A stretch of 64,000 nt of DNA from Hyperoplus lanceolatus (Eukaryota > Chordata > Actinopteri > Uranoscopiformes > Ammodytidae): NCBI GenBank assembly GCA_026929865.2, contig CM049418.1, positions 11,168,001 to 11,232,000 of the forward strand, given 5' to 3'. The translations under genes and the position numbers were made by a program. Each line of letters opens with the position of its first letter. The stretch's first letter is position 1. Shown here in pieces: positions 1 to 12,693 of the stretch. Under the pieces are notes generated by a model. That model saw nothing but the letters and a program-made list of their open reading frames with translations. It made no database searches and was not told the DNA's origin.

Positions 1-771
1 AGAAGTCAGCAGTGATTATGCAAGTTGCTTATGCTTAATGAGAAAGGTCAGTGCGTTGCCAAGAGAGTGGGACACAAGCCCAGCCTCACACTGGGACGTA
101 CAGCACACACTGCTGTAGAAAACTGTGCGGTACAAAAACATATATGCGGAAAGAGAAAAACCCTCTTTAAAGGAAAAATATTAATGAGGAAAATGGACAA
201 GTTTGAATATTTATATCAACAAAATACCTATAATATAATACCTAACACGCTAAACATTGTTATACCACCACCAACTTATAAAATGCTGCATGTTTCATAT
301 CTTAATGTCTTCACATTGATGAACGGTATGTGTTGCAACCCTCGCAAAGTAAACAAGGTCCATCGGTCATCATCAACAATGTTGACATTTGGGAAACAAA
401 ATACACTGTCTGCTTTGCATTTATGGGCCCATTTGTTCCTCGGTGGCACATTTTTCTTATTCCTGCAGACAAGTAGCAAAACAAAGAAATGTGATGTCAC
501 ATGGCTTTTCCTGCTATATATCCAGCTAGATCTAAAACATCAATGGTATACTGTACATGTATATTGCATGTCAGGTTTGGTGTTGGTCCATCAGACTCAA
601 GACAACAAAGGATTCTTTCTGTTGAGCTGCCATTTTGAATCAATATCATACTGACATCAAACCTCGAGCATTATAGTAAAGGAAGAGATTTCTTTTTTTT
701 TTGCATGAGAATGTATTGCAACCATAAAACATGGATTATGTATTGTTGATAATTAAGTGGCTAGCTAGTTA
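1..771. other. Upstream DNA, nothing recognised
   Basis: This AT-rich stretch holds an open frame on the + strand from 25 to 654 (209 codons) without any domain, repeat structure or splice context that I recognise. I do not call it a gene. Confidence 0.4.
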
Positions 772-2048
772 GGGGACACCGGGGTAAGTAGGCACACTTT
801 TTACTGTAGTGAGAATTGCTCATCATCTAAACATCTTTCAATAGTCATTCCTATATTAAATTTAAGCTTAAGGTGTTGGCTTGAAATGTGAACCCCTCAC
901 TTTTTCTAACTTATTGTAATAAAGAATACATTTACCATCAAAGACACTCTAACACATTGTGACAACCAACCCCATCAAGGGGTCGGTTGTCACACACTAT
1001 GGGGTTGTTTGTCACAATGTTATCTTTATGGGAAAAATCTTAAAAAGAAGGCAAGAAAGCAGAACTACATTTGAAAGTTAAATTTCATTGTCAAGTTGAA
1101 AAATAGGCCTACATAACTTTATGCATCTTAACACAAAATGAGCAAGGGATTAACATATAAAGACCAACCTACTCTATGTAACAACATAAAGAACAAAACA
1201 AATAGGTCTAACAATAATTGCCTACTCAACTAGGATACACACATTCACTATCTGAGTTACAGTGATGGCAAATGTAGGGTCTGCTCACTGGTTGCACATA
1301 CAACACTTCTCCCTTACCTCCCCTGAATGGTTGCTGGAGAACATTTCCAAACAAACCAAACACAAACTATCCTCTTCATGTGATGAAGATTCATCCTCCT
1401 GTCTCTTTATCTTCTGTTTCTTATTCCCCAGCTGGGGTGGAGTGCACTGGGGTGCAGTAGCCCTGGCAACTGGTCTAGTTTGGGATGCACTGGGTCAATT
1501 TGATTTTGTTGCCCTTTTTCTCTTTTGCATGCTAGCTGCCTTTCCTGCTCAATTCTCTCCTTCTCTGGGGTGTCAGTGAGGATAGAGCTTGACATTTTCT
1601 TTTGTTATTGGATTCCTTTCCTGGCTGCTCCCTTTGGATAACATGTGACAACCAACCCCCCAAAAAATGTGACGACCAACCCCAACTGGAATGTATTGCT
1701 AGCATCAAGGCCAACAACCATCTGACAACTAATTAGCTTGCTAAAAAGAATCTAAACTATAGCTTACCCTTCACACTTTTTTAGGGTAATAAGTGTTGTG
1801 TTATAAACCCATTGTGTAAAAGCCTAGAAGAAAAATACGGAGGAGCTAAATATTTTCAATTTGACATGAAAAACACTAACAGTCCTCTCACCTCAAATGC
1901 AGCAGTCTAACTCCAAGGAAGACTATGTAGGTGACCTCTGATACCAGTTGTGGATATTTACATACCAACATTTAACAGACAGCGCCTTCTGGTTCCGAGA
2001 TATAACGATTGTGACAACTTACCCGTGTGACAAATTACCCCGTTCTCC
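772..2048 (-). mobile_element. Decayed pogo/Tigger-like DNA transposon
   Basis: The left end reads GGGGACACCGGGGTAAGTAG. The right end, read in reverse, gives GGGGAGAACGGGGTAATTTG. These are imperfect terminal inverted repeats, and internal motifs of the type GTGACAACCAACCCC recur. On the minus strand around 1595-1250 are remnants of a transposase C-terminus: SILTDTPEKERIEQE, then SLCLVCLEMFSS, and in a shifted frame YICHHCNSD. That CxxC...CxxC pattern matches the zinc-finger tail of pogo-like transposases in fish. No DDE core is visible, so the copy is internally deleted and frameshifted. Confidence 0.65.
1250..1595 (-). pseudogene. Transposase C-terminal remnant (pogo-like)
   Basis: The minus-strand frame from 1595 carries ILTDTPEK. 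Further along, a second frame has an acidic Ser-rich stretch followed by CLVC, and a third frame has YICHHCNSD at 1276-1250. Three fragments of one expected tail lie in order but in different frames, with stops between them. It cannot be functional. Confidence 0.6.
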
Positions 2049-3275
2049 CCTATATCCATATTCTCAATATTGATTGAAGGCAAGTTCACACTCAGTTTTT
2101 GAGGAGATTGAAAGGCATTCTGGTATACTGTATACTTGCTCTGCGAACCCATCCCTTACAGCACATTTCTAGGTAATCCACTCAGTCTTCTTCCTTGATT
2201 GGAACTTGCTCTTGTGTCATCCTTAGACCTTATTCCAGTAGTTTCATCATGTGGTGACCAGTTGTCTGTCTCATGGCCAATGCTGTGACCAGGCATATTC
2301 TATTGTATGCAAATTGCTGGTGTCTGTATCATACACTGTTGCATTATGTTTTACTCAATGCCACTGCATCATTGACTTCTAGTGGGAAAGTGCCTGGCTC
2401 AGATGCATCTCAGCACTTGTTGTGCCGCTTAAACCCAAAAGATACTGGATTTTCATTAATGTATCCAATCAGTATAGGCACAGTATGGATTAATGCATTA
2501 CGTATTGGTCTTCTGATAAATCTTTTACTTTTCAAGACATTTTAAAATCCTATTCATATATTCATTCATACAGACAGATGACATACTGTATTCATATACG
2601 ACGTGAAGTGAATGCATATTTGAGCACAAGGATAATATGAAGAGTAGCTCTGATGGGAGCAGCTCTCCGTCATTTCTTTTTACGGGCACATTTTATGTTA
2701 TGTACCCCTAAACAACTTCCCCCTCCCAACATTCACTGCACCCCTATACCCCTCGGGCTAAGCTAGCTTTGGTTGACAGAACAGCCGTCCTCTCTACACT
2801 TTATCTCCCTCGCTCATTGCTTTGATGTGTTGTGATTGCGTTGGTGTGGCAGCACTGGTGTGCTGTGGGTGGGAGGGGTTGGGGATGGGGATGGGGGTAG
2901 TGGTGGAGGTGGTGTAGCAGAGAAAAGCGTTCTGCAGTGAAAATGTGCTCCCACTGAAGCGTAGAGAGACTGCAGCACAGTGTACGAGCCTGTGCACCAC
3001 CTGCAGTCGTTTGAGTGTGTGTGTGAGAGAGAGAGAAAAAGAGAGAGAGAAAAAAAGAGGAAAATAATCACCCAAGACACAATGATTCAACACCCCTCTC
3101 CTCTCCTCTTCTGTCATCCTCTATCCTTACTTCCTTTCTCTCATCCATTCTTCCTTCCCTTCGACCCAATTCTCCACACACACCACAATCATCTCACCCT
3201 GTGCCTGCCTTGTATCCGCCTTGCACCGTGACGGTTGCTGCGTGTCTGTTTATGTGTGAAAGTGTATTGCGCAAG

Positions 3276-3314
<39 letters not shown>

Positions 3315-3479
3315 CACCAGTTCCCTCTGCTCAATATTCGCAAACACATCCTCCCCTTCTGCCACTCATTGCCTTCTTTTATTTTGTCATTCTTCTCTCC
3401 GTCCATCTTGACTTCCTCCATTCACTCTTTTTTTGGTCCATTCTGCTGCTCCTCTAGCTCTCCCATGGTCGCTACTTGA
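2049..3479. other. Upstream intergenic DNA with pyrimidine-rich and TG tracts
   Basis: Contains GA-rich DNA near 3026-3060, CT-rich runs at 3090-3200 and 3330-3475, and a TG repeat at 3280-3313. No gene is visible. Confidence 0.4.
3280..3313. repeat. (TG)n microsatellite
   Basis: An uninterrupted TG run of about 34 bp in the upstream region. Confidence 0.95.
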
Positions 3480-4476
3480 TGCGCACTTTAATTTAGCATG
3501 CATATTTCTTTTCTTGTCTTCGCCTTGGCGACACTGGCTTCAACAACTCCAACATTTTAAACACTAAATGAATACACTCAATTTGTCATTCTCAACAGAA
3601 ACCTCTTGCATTTTCCTTTTTTTTCTCTTCCAATCGTTATGTTCCCAGTCATTTCTCCTCTTCCCCCCTCCTCTCTCTTCGCTCCCCTCCTCCCGTGCTG
3701 GCTGAGTAAGTGCTGCAGCATCAGTGCATGTGTGTATGTGTGAGAGAACAGCACAGAGCGAGAGAGAGAGAGAGACGAGTGTGTGTAAGTGGAGTGTGTG
3801 AGTGCGAAGCACCGGGGATCCTGAGCCCTGGAGGAGAGCCGTTTGTAACAAGAGGGGGGCTCGTCTGCCTGTGGATGTATGTGCCAGGACAGCGTTTTTG
3901 TGTTTGTTTTTTGCACAAGAGTGTACGTGTGTGTGAATGTGTGTGTTGGGAGACAGTGAGTGCGGGCATGCCATTGTTGCGCGTGTGTTTGTGTAACAGT
4001 GTCGTCGATCAGTGAATGGCTCTTCACATTATGCAGCCGACGGTGCTCATCACACTTTGAGGACTGACTCATCTAGACCGGGGCTGTGGACACAGAAGAA
4101 AAAGCAAAGGAAAGACAGATGTATGGGAAGACAGGCTTAGGCTCTTCTTGATGCTCTGGGTCTCTCTAGACCATCCAAGGGTCTAGTCCAATTTGTGGGA
4201 CACCAGTTTCTTCACAGTGCAACCCCTTGTTCCCCAACAAATTGGAATTGCAGACACATAGCCAGACAGGTAGCCACAATTGCCCCCAAAAAAAGAAACC
4301 CTAAAAGGAAAATAAATCCCCAGTCGTTGTCAGACTTGAAGGAAGATTCTCAATTCATTTCCGCTCAACAGACTAGGACAAGAGGGTCTTCTGTCTGCGA
4401 GGGGTCTTTTCACGGGGGTTGCAGGATCCTTTCCCGGAGATAAGAGGCTGGCAGACGAGACGGAACATAGGGAGGC
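3480..4476 (+). promoter_or_regulatory. tns1: Presumed promoter and 5' UTR region of the long tns1 form
   Basis: This is the DNA directly upstream of the first coding exon. It contains GA-rich and TG-rich stretches around 3750-3800 and no convincing TATA box. Several stops close all three frames before 4477. The transcription start cannot be placed from sequence alone, and a non-coding first exon further upstream is equally possible. Confidence 0.3.
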
Positions 4477-4572
4477 ATGGCTCGCCTCAACTGGTGCCTG
4501 GCTGCCGTCATCAGCTGGGGCAAGTTCCTCTTCGCCTGCTTCTTCCCTCTGCGGGGGGCCAAGCGAGACAAG
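4477..4572 (+). CDS. tns1: tns1 first coding exon, hydrophobic N-terminal leader (32 aa)
   Basis: The ATG at 4477 has an in-frame TAG stop nine bases upstream (4468-4470), so the frame cannot extend further 5' in contiguous DNA. The 32 codons end in AAG before a consensus donor (gtaaga at 4573), phase 0, which fits the phase-0 acceptor at 24747. The peptide starts MARLNWCLAAVISWGKFLF and continues with a Cys-Phe-Phe stretch and then a basic tail (RGAKRDK). It is mostly hydrophobic with two Cys, followed by positive charge. That suggests membrane contact or lipidation, but this is inference. It is not a domain I can name. The assignment to tns1 rests on phase, splice signal and position upstream of the C1 exons. 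A reference transcript would settle it. Confidence 0.7.
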
Positions 4573-7359
4573 GTAAGACTTCATGAAGGGAGGGGGAGGA
4601 GGGGGAGGGGGGATGGCTGGGTTGGAAGGGGCCGCTGCGAATGTGCGACTGAGAAGGAATTCAATGGACCTAGAGGACGAGTTCTGCACATGTCGTCTGT
4701 CATGTCTCACTTCCACCGATGCTGGGGATTATCTACTACGGTAAATGCCCCCAAATTACATCTGGAAATCTCATTCTTCATCCGGATCTGCCTTGTTCGC
4801 GATCATCCCACCAAACCATTGCATGCATACAGCCAGCTTTACCTAAATCTACCAAATGACGTAGCTCAAAAAAGAGCTTGGTGACTGGTCATGGACCATT
4901 GGCTTTGGAAGACTGCTTGGTGTCCCTCTAAGTGCTGATTCAAGGTCAGTGTTACATATCCAAGTGGTCTCCAGGCAGCTGCTCCAGATAAAGATGGTGG
5001 GGAACCATAGGGATCGGATTTTGGATATACCACAAGAGCAAGGCACTTGCAGCAACCACCTGGAACCAATTATAGTTGCTGATACATAGGGTCACCTTGC
5101 TTCCACAACTGCAGAATTGCTTTGCACCAATACTGGGGGTTTGCATAATCCCAAGAAAGAGCTCTTGATGTTTCCCTATTCATGTCTTGCCACTGCATGT
5201 CAAGCTGTATTTGCTCATTTTTGATAAGGGGGGGTGGAGGGGCTTGGGAGCCTTTCATCGCTGCGCCATACTCCGATGGTCGTACGCACATGTGTGTGTT
5301 GAGCGAGAAAGGCCAAACAAAGTTCATTGTTTGGTATCAGCTGAATCCGCACTCTTTGTTGGCTTCCCCAGAGCCAATGTTATTAGCAAAGCATGCAATG
5401 CAATCTTTTTGTATTACTCTTCTCTTGCAGATAATCAATCATATGTAACAACTCCGGTATGTCTAAACGGGACTATTTCCTCACACGCATGCACACACGC
5501 ACTTACACACATGCAGGACCCCTGCAACAGTGATCCTCTGATGAGTGATGACAGGTGGGATCCTTTTTGATGGTGAATCTTTTTTTTCGGAGCACACATA
5601 CCTTTTTTTGGAACAGTTTTCCTAGGGCAGGAACCACTGACCAAATAAGCCTAATGCGCTGCTTCCTCAGCAGTTTAAAAAAATAATCTGTCCTCTTGCC
5701 AGAATATTATCATAATGTGGAGACACCTTTTGGGACTTTCTTGTGCCCATATGTCTTTCATTTACATCCTCATCTCTGGCTAATTTTGCATTCTGAACAT
5801 CTTCAAGTCAAAAGGTTTGAAACTTGACAGTTGCAGTACCCTAACTATACCTCGACTGCAAGCTCTGTGCATGTTGTGTATGAGAACCGTTTTGACAGCA
5901 GTGGTGGTATTATAAGGTCTGGGGATCATAGGCTGTTTTTGCTGATGGTGACGGCATAGCATGCAGTGCTGCAGCCACCCGTCTCTCCGAGCCCCGACAC
6001 CCTCCCACCAATACCAGCAGCAAACCCCCACCCGCCCCGTTGCCGCAGCTCCTTATCTCTACACCGGCGCTCAATCCCACCGCGCTCCCCTTGTCGCACT
6101 CGCTGGAATGTGTGTGTAAAATGTGCGTGGAGCTTGTTAGTGCCTCCACAGACACACACACACCCGTTATATATATATATCCCATCTTTTGCTCATCCTG
6201 TCCTGTCAGCATTGGCATAAAAAACAAAAAAAAATATTTCCTTTTGTTTGACTTTTCTGCACCATTTTTCTAAATTCACCCCAGCCTTATAGTTATTGAT
6301 GGCCATATCTTCAACTCTTGTTTCTTATATTGTAAAATGGAACACACTTCAGGGATGTATCCTTCCTTGTTAAGGTATGGATATTGTAAGCTAAGCCACG
6401 GTCTAATTTTTTTTTTTTTCTTATACTTCTGAAGGAACATTCTTGTAGCACTTATGATACAAATCCTATTGATAGCTAGAAATATATTATTTGCTGTGGT
6501 TATTCTAGTCCTACACGTATTTAGAGTTGTTTTCAGTAGAACTGGACTTTTTGTTGTTGGTTGGTATTTTCCAAAAGCATGTTCTTCCAGTGTAGCAACC
6601 TGCCTTAATCCTTCTTTTTTCTTGCCAATGTCTGGAAGATTCTTGAACAAAGTTGGTTTCTATTAGAGACAGGTTGCTATATTCTCACTGCAGTGGCAGA
6701 CCTAACTCATTTCTTTATATGGGCATGCGTTAAGCAGTCATCGATATCTAGCTCATCATCAAAACTTACTATGTTTCTTTCCTACGCCACGATGAACACT
6801 TGTGCTGCTTTTCATCACTGACAAATGTGACAGAAGATATAGCTATTAAGTCCTCACCCCTTGTTTAGCCAACCATTGAATATTTAGCCTCTTGGAACAG
6901 GACCTCAAGACACTTTTTTGCAGTGTACGTCATGACAACCAAGCCATTCAGTCTGTTGTTACAGCCGTTCCAGCTGCAGCTCTCGAGCGGCTGGCTCACG
7001 TGACCAACTGGGGGGTGAAAGTGGAGAGGTAAAAAGCTCTCTGTCTTCCCTCCGAGGACCGCTGTGAGGTGTTCAGTTTCCATGGCAACGTGGCTCATAC
7101 GTCCCCCCCACCCCCCTATATCGTCATCATGTGTGTGTGTGTGTGTGCGTGCGTTTGACTGCAAATGTGCAGCGGTTTTGTAAGAAACAGATGAGGGAGA
7201 GATTGGAGGGTGGATGTGTAAAGCTTTTCTCCATGTGTGTTACTATGGTGACACTACTGTGGTACTATGGCTGGGTAACCCTCTGCACTCATCTACACTA
7301 TCCTGCCTTCTCTACCCTCCAATTTATTTTCCATTTTATTTCATTGAATGTCCTCTTGT

Positions 7360-7735
7360 GGCCTTTCATCTTCAGTCCTCTTCTTCTTCCTCTTTTTCCT
7401 TTCTTGTTGTTTTTATGAGTTCCTCATGTCTCATTTCCTATACTCTGTTCTCCTTGCATCTCCTGACCTGTCCTGTCCTTTATTTTGCTGTCTGTTCCTT
7501 TCATTTGATTTTGCTGAATTTCCTCTTGAGTCCTGTCATCTGCCCTTCTCTTTTCTTCTCGTCTCTTTCCTGCCTTTCCCCTGTTCCTTTTCTTTTTCTT
7601 TTCTTTTCTTAAACATCTCCTGTGTGCTTTCTGCTCCTTTCCTTGTATTTCATCTCAATTTATTACTTATCTTTTTGTGTTCTTCTTTTCTTTTCTTTTC
7701 CCTTCTTGCCTCACCTTGGGTTTCTTCTCCTCCTT
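7360..7735. repeat. Pyrimidine-rich low-complexity tract
   Basis: About 375 bp composed largely of C and T on the + strand, with short tttcc/ttttct motifs. Open frames across it are artefacts of composition. Confidence 0.7.
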
Positions 7736-7737
7736 TA

Positions 7738-8170
7738 GGGGCCATTTACACGGCAACATTTTCAACATAATATGCCAAAGTATTTAAATTTTTTGGCCGT
7801 TCGTTTAAACGGGGGGACCGAAAAAGAAACTTTTGAAAACGGGTTCTAGAGTGAAATCTTTTGAATATGAGCTCAAGCATCACCATTTAACCTAGCAAAA
7901 CAGGCCCCTATGGAAACGATGACATCCCGACCTCTTTGCACATGCGTATTACATTTGCGGTCAAATAGCCATGCGCAAGTTGGAAGACAACTTAAACGGA
8001 TTTGCTGCACCATTAACACGTGCCAAATTGCACCGGATGGGCAATCTACTACAAAGTTGCACATCAAACTAATTGCCTGTCATGCATTCTACAGTGTTTT
8101 AGGTATTTTTTTGCGGATCAGTGTGTATGTTGTGTATATTCAAAACAATATTGTTGGAACAAGGACATTT
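7738..8170. mobile_element. Possible MITE fragment
   Basis: Begins with a motif (ggggccatttacacggcaac) that I associate with dispersed teleost repeats, and has related gttcgtttaaacgg and aacttttgaaaacggg motifs inside. The ends are not clear. Confidence 0.3.
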
Positions 8171-8729
8171 TTTAAAAAGTAGAGGAAAAACATTCCCGTT
8201 TTTATCAAGACCATTGTTTTGTAAGGTTGAGGTTAGCCTCTGTTTCATTGAATTGTCTCACACCTATTTTTTCCCCGCTCCCTCTCCCTCTCTGTATCTT
8301 GTGTTTACTCGCCTCTCCTATTCATTTAACTAATGTCCCCCCGGGCAGTAAATTCACATCAGGCAGCAGTGCAGACAGCCAAAAGAGAAGAGAGGGTGAT
8401 GGGAAACCTGTCCCGCTCAATGGCTCCTTATTCTCGCCCTCTCTAGATTGCCTCGGCAGCATATGCATGAAAACCCCATTCATCGCTCGTTGTATTCATC
8501 ACACGCTCTCAAACCTACCCTCCTAACTGAGTAATGTCGGAGAGCGGCGTGTGGGTACCGCACCCAGAGAAATCGCAGACTTCTGCCCCTGAATGGCTCA
8601 CTGTATTGTGGGCCAACGATCAGCATGATGGATGCTTTGCTATTCTAGCATTAAAGCTTTAATGTGATGGATTCTCCAGTGACAGAGGAGGAGACTGCAG
8701 AGTCAATGTGGAATAGTTTTTTCCCCCTT

Positions 8730-8883
8730 CTCTCCTCTGCTCTGCTCTCCTCTGCTCTGCTCTCCTCTCCTCCTCTCCTCTCCTCTCCTCTCCTCTCCTC
8801 TCCTCTCCTCTCCTCTCCTCTCCTCTCCTCTCCTCTCCTCTCCTCTCCTCTCCTCTCCTCTCCTCTCCTCTCCTCTCCTCTCT
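8730..8883. repeat. (TCTCC)n pentanucleotide satellite
   Basis: About 150 bp of TCTCC units, with CTCTG variants at the 5' edge. It is pure pyrimidine on one strand over most of its length. Confidence 0.95.
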
Positions 8884-8900
8884 TCTTTATTTGTTTTTGT

Positions 8901-9263
8901 TTAAAGCTATAGTGTGTAACTTCTGTTGAGGAATTCTGAGTAGTTACTGTTGGTGCATCTACATGACATGAGCCTTTGGTGATCATGCATGGATTCGATA
9001 CCTTCTGTTGTGCGTCCAGGTTTTTTTTTTTTTTTTTTAGCAGTAGCATCAACAACTGAAAAATGTCCTGGCTGCTTCTTGGGATTTTTTTGAGCTCTTG
9101 CACCAGTTTCAAGGGTCAATAGTTTGCAAACTCTGCCATACTGAGAAATACGGAGAGAGTTTTGTGGAGCTGATAGACTTAATCAACTGTGTGTCAACTC
9201 GTTTGCCGATAGCTTGAATGTAACCGACATTCATTTGAATGAAAAAGTTACACACTACTTTAA
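8901..9263 (+). mobile_element. MITE family 1, copy A
   Basis: Ends are TTAAAGCTATAGTGTGTAAC and the near-complement AAGTTACACACTACTTTAA. The body shares gcagtagcatcaacaactga and the tgtggagctgatag motif with four more copies in this window. A poly-T run sits inside. There is no coding capacity. Confidence 0.85.
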
Positions 9264-10038
9264 GCAGCATATCTTGTAAAACCAAAATATTTGAACACCT
9301 TGTCTGAGGTGTGTTTGTGCTGATGGAGCTTGTGATCAAATATCACTGTCTCTGTGCATTTGTCAGTCTATAACCATGTATATAAGAGTACTTTAAAGAG
9401 GTATAGCGGCCTGGTAAAGTCATTAGTCTAGGGTTTTATCGAGAGTTTTACTATCCCATGATGGTCTACGTTCCCTTTTCCACTAGTGCAATTATGTGGG
9501 AAACAAAGTGTATTCGTGAATTTGAATGGGTGTGTGCTGGTGCCTGCCTGTGTGTTTTCAGGGACACTCTGGCATGTTGCATTGGGAATAAGGGAATACA
9601 GACCTGACCTCACTGTGCAAAAATGTTGTACTGCTAAAATACACCCAATAGCTGACCCAAAAAAATCAATGATTATTGTAGGTAGTAAAGTTTCACTTAA
9701 ATGGCTATTCTGGCTGCACCCGGACAGGGAAAGGGACAGCACAAGACGCAGGCATGAGCTATTTAATGTAAATTTACCTAAAAGCACTGCTCTGTCGCCC
9801 AACTGAGGGGTTGGTTGGAGGCCACTAGAGGCTGCTAGCAACCCAGTTTAGACCAGTTGGCTGCAGGGTAAGAGAAGTGGCAACCATATATATATATAAT
9901 GCAAGAGATCAATTTAAAAACCAGTTCAGGAGTTAACTAACATGGCTGCTGCAGCACTACCAGTAGTATTTGTCCAATGTTTCCACACTGCACTCTTTGC
10001 TGACAGTATGGTAATAGAGCGCACACAGAAGTGGGAGA

Positions 10039-10071
10039 TACAACACACACACACACACACATATAACACAC
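10039..10071. repeat. (AC)n microsatellite, short
   Basis: A short interrupted AC run with an ATATA insert. Confidence 0.8.
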
Positions 10072-11207
10072 ACAGATTATGTGTCAGGTTAGCCTATGGA
10101 TTGAGGTAACTGTTACGGTGGAAGTGATGGAGTGCAGCAGGGATCAATAGAGGGTGTTTTCTCAAAATGAATTGGCTCTTAGCCCTTTATGGATCTGACT
10201 GTGTGGAGTGATGTAATGTGGCCGCGCCACTGATATAATGTTGATTCAGTGCTGTACTTTATGTAGACGTATACATGCATACAGCGTGCGTGCATGCATG
10301 TGCATGCAGGAAGGTTTGCATACATGCATGTACAATTGTTTGCGTATGCATGCACACATAGAGGGTCTTGGAAGAACAAAAACACATTTGCGGAGATGTA
10401 TGTGAAGAAATTCAAACCCAACATCATCAATTGTATGATATAAGTTCCCTGAAGTTAATCGTTGGTAGCCACCACATTAATGCATTGCGGTCTTCAAGCA
10501 GCAAGTTATCTAGCATCATCTCAGATCCGTAAATGCGATGATAAAAAAACCATCAAAACAGACATTGGGAAGGATTTTTACCTGCTCCGCCATTGTAGGC
10601 ACATAAACATTCACCCATCTGTCGCTCTCTGTGTGTGCACCGGTAGAGAGATGTACCCGTTTGTGGCGTTCTGATTGAATGTCAGGTTGTGGGATACGAG
10701 AAAAATTTGTATTTGCAGATTACATGCAGAGCAGGTGACTGAAAGACCTGTGTTATGTTGCGCGCACACTATATAAGTGATCACTGTATAAATATAGAGC
10801 GATTTAACACATATATTAACATAAATATATCACTTCACCTTTAATATGGCGCCTATATGAAGTGTCAACACAACTAATGCCAGGCCGGAAAAGCCACCCA
10901 TCTTAACCAAGAATACTGCATCTTCATCGTTTTCCAGGCAGCTCAAAACTGAAAAGCTTCATTGTAGCTTACAAAGCTACTTCAGCTGTGGAGCACTCTG
11001 GCCCTGGCCTGCAAGAATGGTTTTCGACCATCAACAGCCTGACCCCTCTATTGATAGATAGAGATAGGTTCACAGATTTCCATTTAATTTTAATACCCAT
11101 CAGAATGATTAAGAGCACGTTGTACAAATGCTACTGGACTACAAAAGAAGAAGCTATTTGGTGACTCAGACAATGAAATCATGAACATCTTCTGTTAATG
11201 TGCAATA

Positions 11208-11832
11208 TTAACCCATTGATGACGGCTGCTGCGTGATGCCACATTGGCTCTCCTGCCTGATGCTGCATCGCGCAGCATTATTACTTTATCTAATTTTCAT
11301 GGCATTCCCAGCATAGAATGCACTGTCATTGGTTCAAATACACATGAGGTGGGTTTTGTTGATTTTTTTAAGACCACGTGACCACCCAAAAGTTGTGTGG
11401 TTTGCCGAAAATCACGTCAATCAAAAAAAAAAAAATAAAAAATAAAACAAAATTATAAAAAAATTACGCCGGCTATGTCGGCGACAGAACAGTTAGTGGC
11501 GTTTGGTGCGCAGAATCAAGGTCTACTATAGACTACTGACGAAAATCACAAAACACATTGCATCTATTTATTAACAATATTTAATAATCTTCTAATTCAT
11601 CTAATTTTGACGATTTTTTTAAATATTTGTTGGTGCGTAAGCGCTACGGGAGCATGTTTAAATAAAACCTGTGAACCTTAACTTTTAAATGTATTTTATT
11701 TCATGTTTCTATGTGCTACACAGGCTTAGATATTAAGGTTTTGGTAGACTTGACAATTCGTACTATTTTTTCAGAAAACCCTCAGGCATTAAGGACATGC
11801 ATCTTAGATTGCCATAGTCATCAATGGGTTAA
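11208..11832. mobile_element. piggyBac-like MITE with TTAA flanks
   Basis: The left end TTAACCCATTGATGA and the right end TCATCAATGGGTTAA are exact inverted complements over 15 bp. Taking TTAA as the duplicated target leaves CCCATTGATGA...TCATCAATGGG as inverted termini. Ends starting CCC at a TTAA target are typical of piggyBac elements. The 625-bp body shows no transposase, so it is non-autonomous. Confidence 0.8.
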
Positions 11833-12329
11833 CATGATTTTTTCTTACCTTAGTTTGAAAGATGTGGGCATTTGCCATCATGGAACCATCATTGAAAAAA
11901 AAAAGTTGCATTATGGTAAGTGTAGTTCCAGTGTTTTCGGAGCTGTTCTCTTTTGCAGGACCCCTAAATGCTGATGATCTACATGTGTTCACGCAGGCTG
12001 TGTACACTTATGTGCAGAAGTTGTATACCACAGTGATGAGCTCAGCTATATACTGTATTCTTATCGTCCTGGCAACTTTTCTGCAACACATACCTGTCAC
12101 TTCCTTGTGTGTCCATGCAGTCGGCTGTGAATCCTGCAGATATTTTGTTGTGGTTTTACTTTTTTTTTATTTGAAGGAGGATGTCTGGAGACAGGAAAGG
12201 GGTTTGCCGATGAAAAATTGAAGTGACATTAGAGGCAGACGTGAGTGGGCACGCTTGCAGGGTAAAGAGAGGTGAGGTATGCAATGCAAAGGAGGCCAAG
12301 GGGGTGGAAGAGGGTGGTCAATGAATAGA

Positions 12330-12447
<118 letters not shown>

Positions 12448-12458
12448 GTACTACTCAT

Positions 12459-12652
12459 TTTGTCAATTGTCACTTCAGAACTTTAAAAGGCTGTAAGAGT
12501 GTTACGACTATGTTTTAAGGTTCAGGTATGAGTAAGGTTGAGGTTAAGGTCAGCGTTAAAGTTGGGTTCGGCCTTTAGTTTTGATGGCTAGGGTTAAGGT
12601 AAGGGCCTTGGGAATGCACAATGTCAATGAGTGTCCTCACAAGTCTAGCCAT

Positions 12653-12655
<3 letters not shown>
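12459..12655. repeat. Dispersed GGTTAAGGT-type repeat next to TG tracts
   Basis: Variants of aggttgaggttaaggt and ctagggttaagg, followed by ggaatgcacaatgtcaatga, are flanked by TG repeats on both sides. I recognise this arrangement from other fish genomes, but cannot classify it. Confidence 0.4.

Positions 12656-12656
<1 letters not shown>

Positions 12657-12689
<33 letters not shown>
12657..12689. repeat. (TG)n microsatellite
   Basis: About 33 bp of TG. Confidence 0.95.

Positions 12690-12693
<4 letters not shown>

Noticed and set aside
8651..9112. Minus-strand frame rich in Arg-Gly-Glu repeats
   Set aside because: It is the translation of the TCTCC pentanucleotide array plus MITE sequence.
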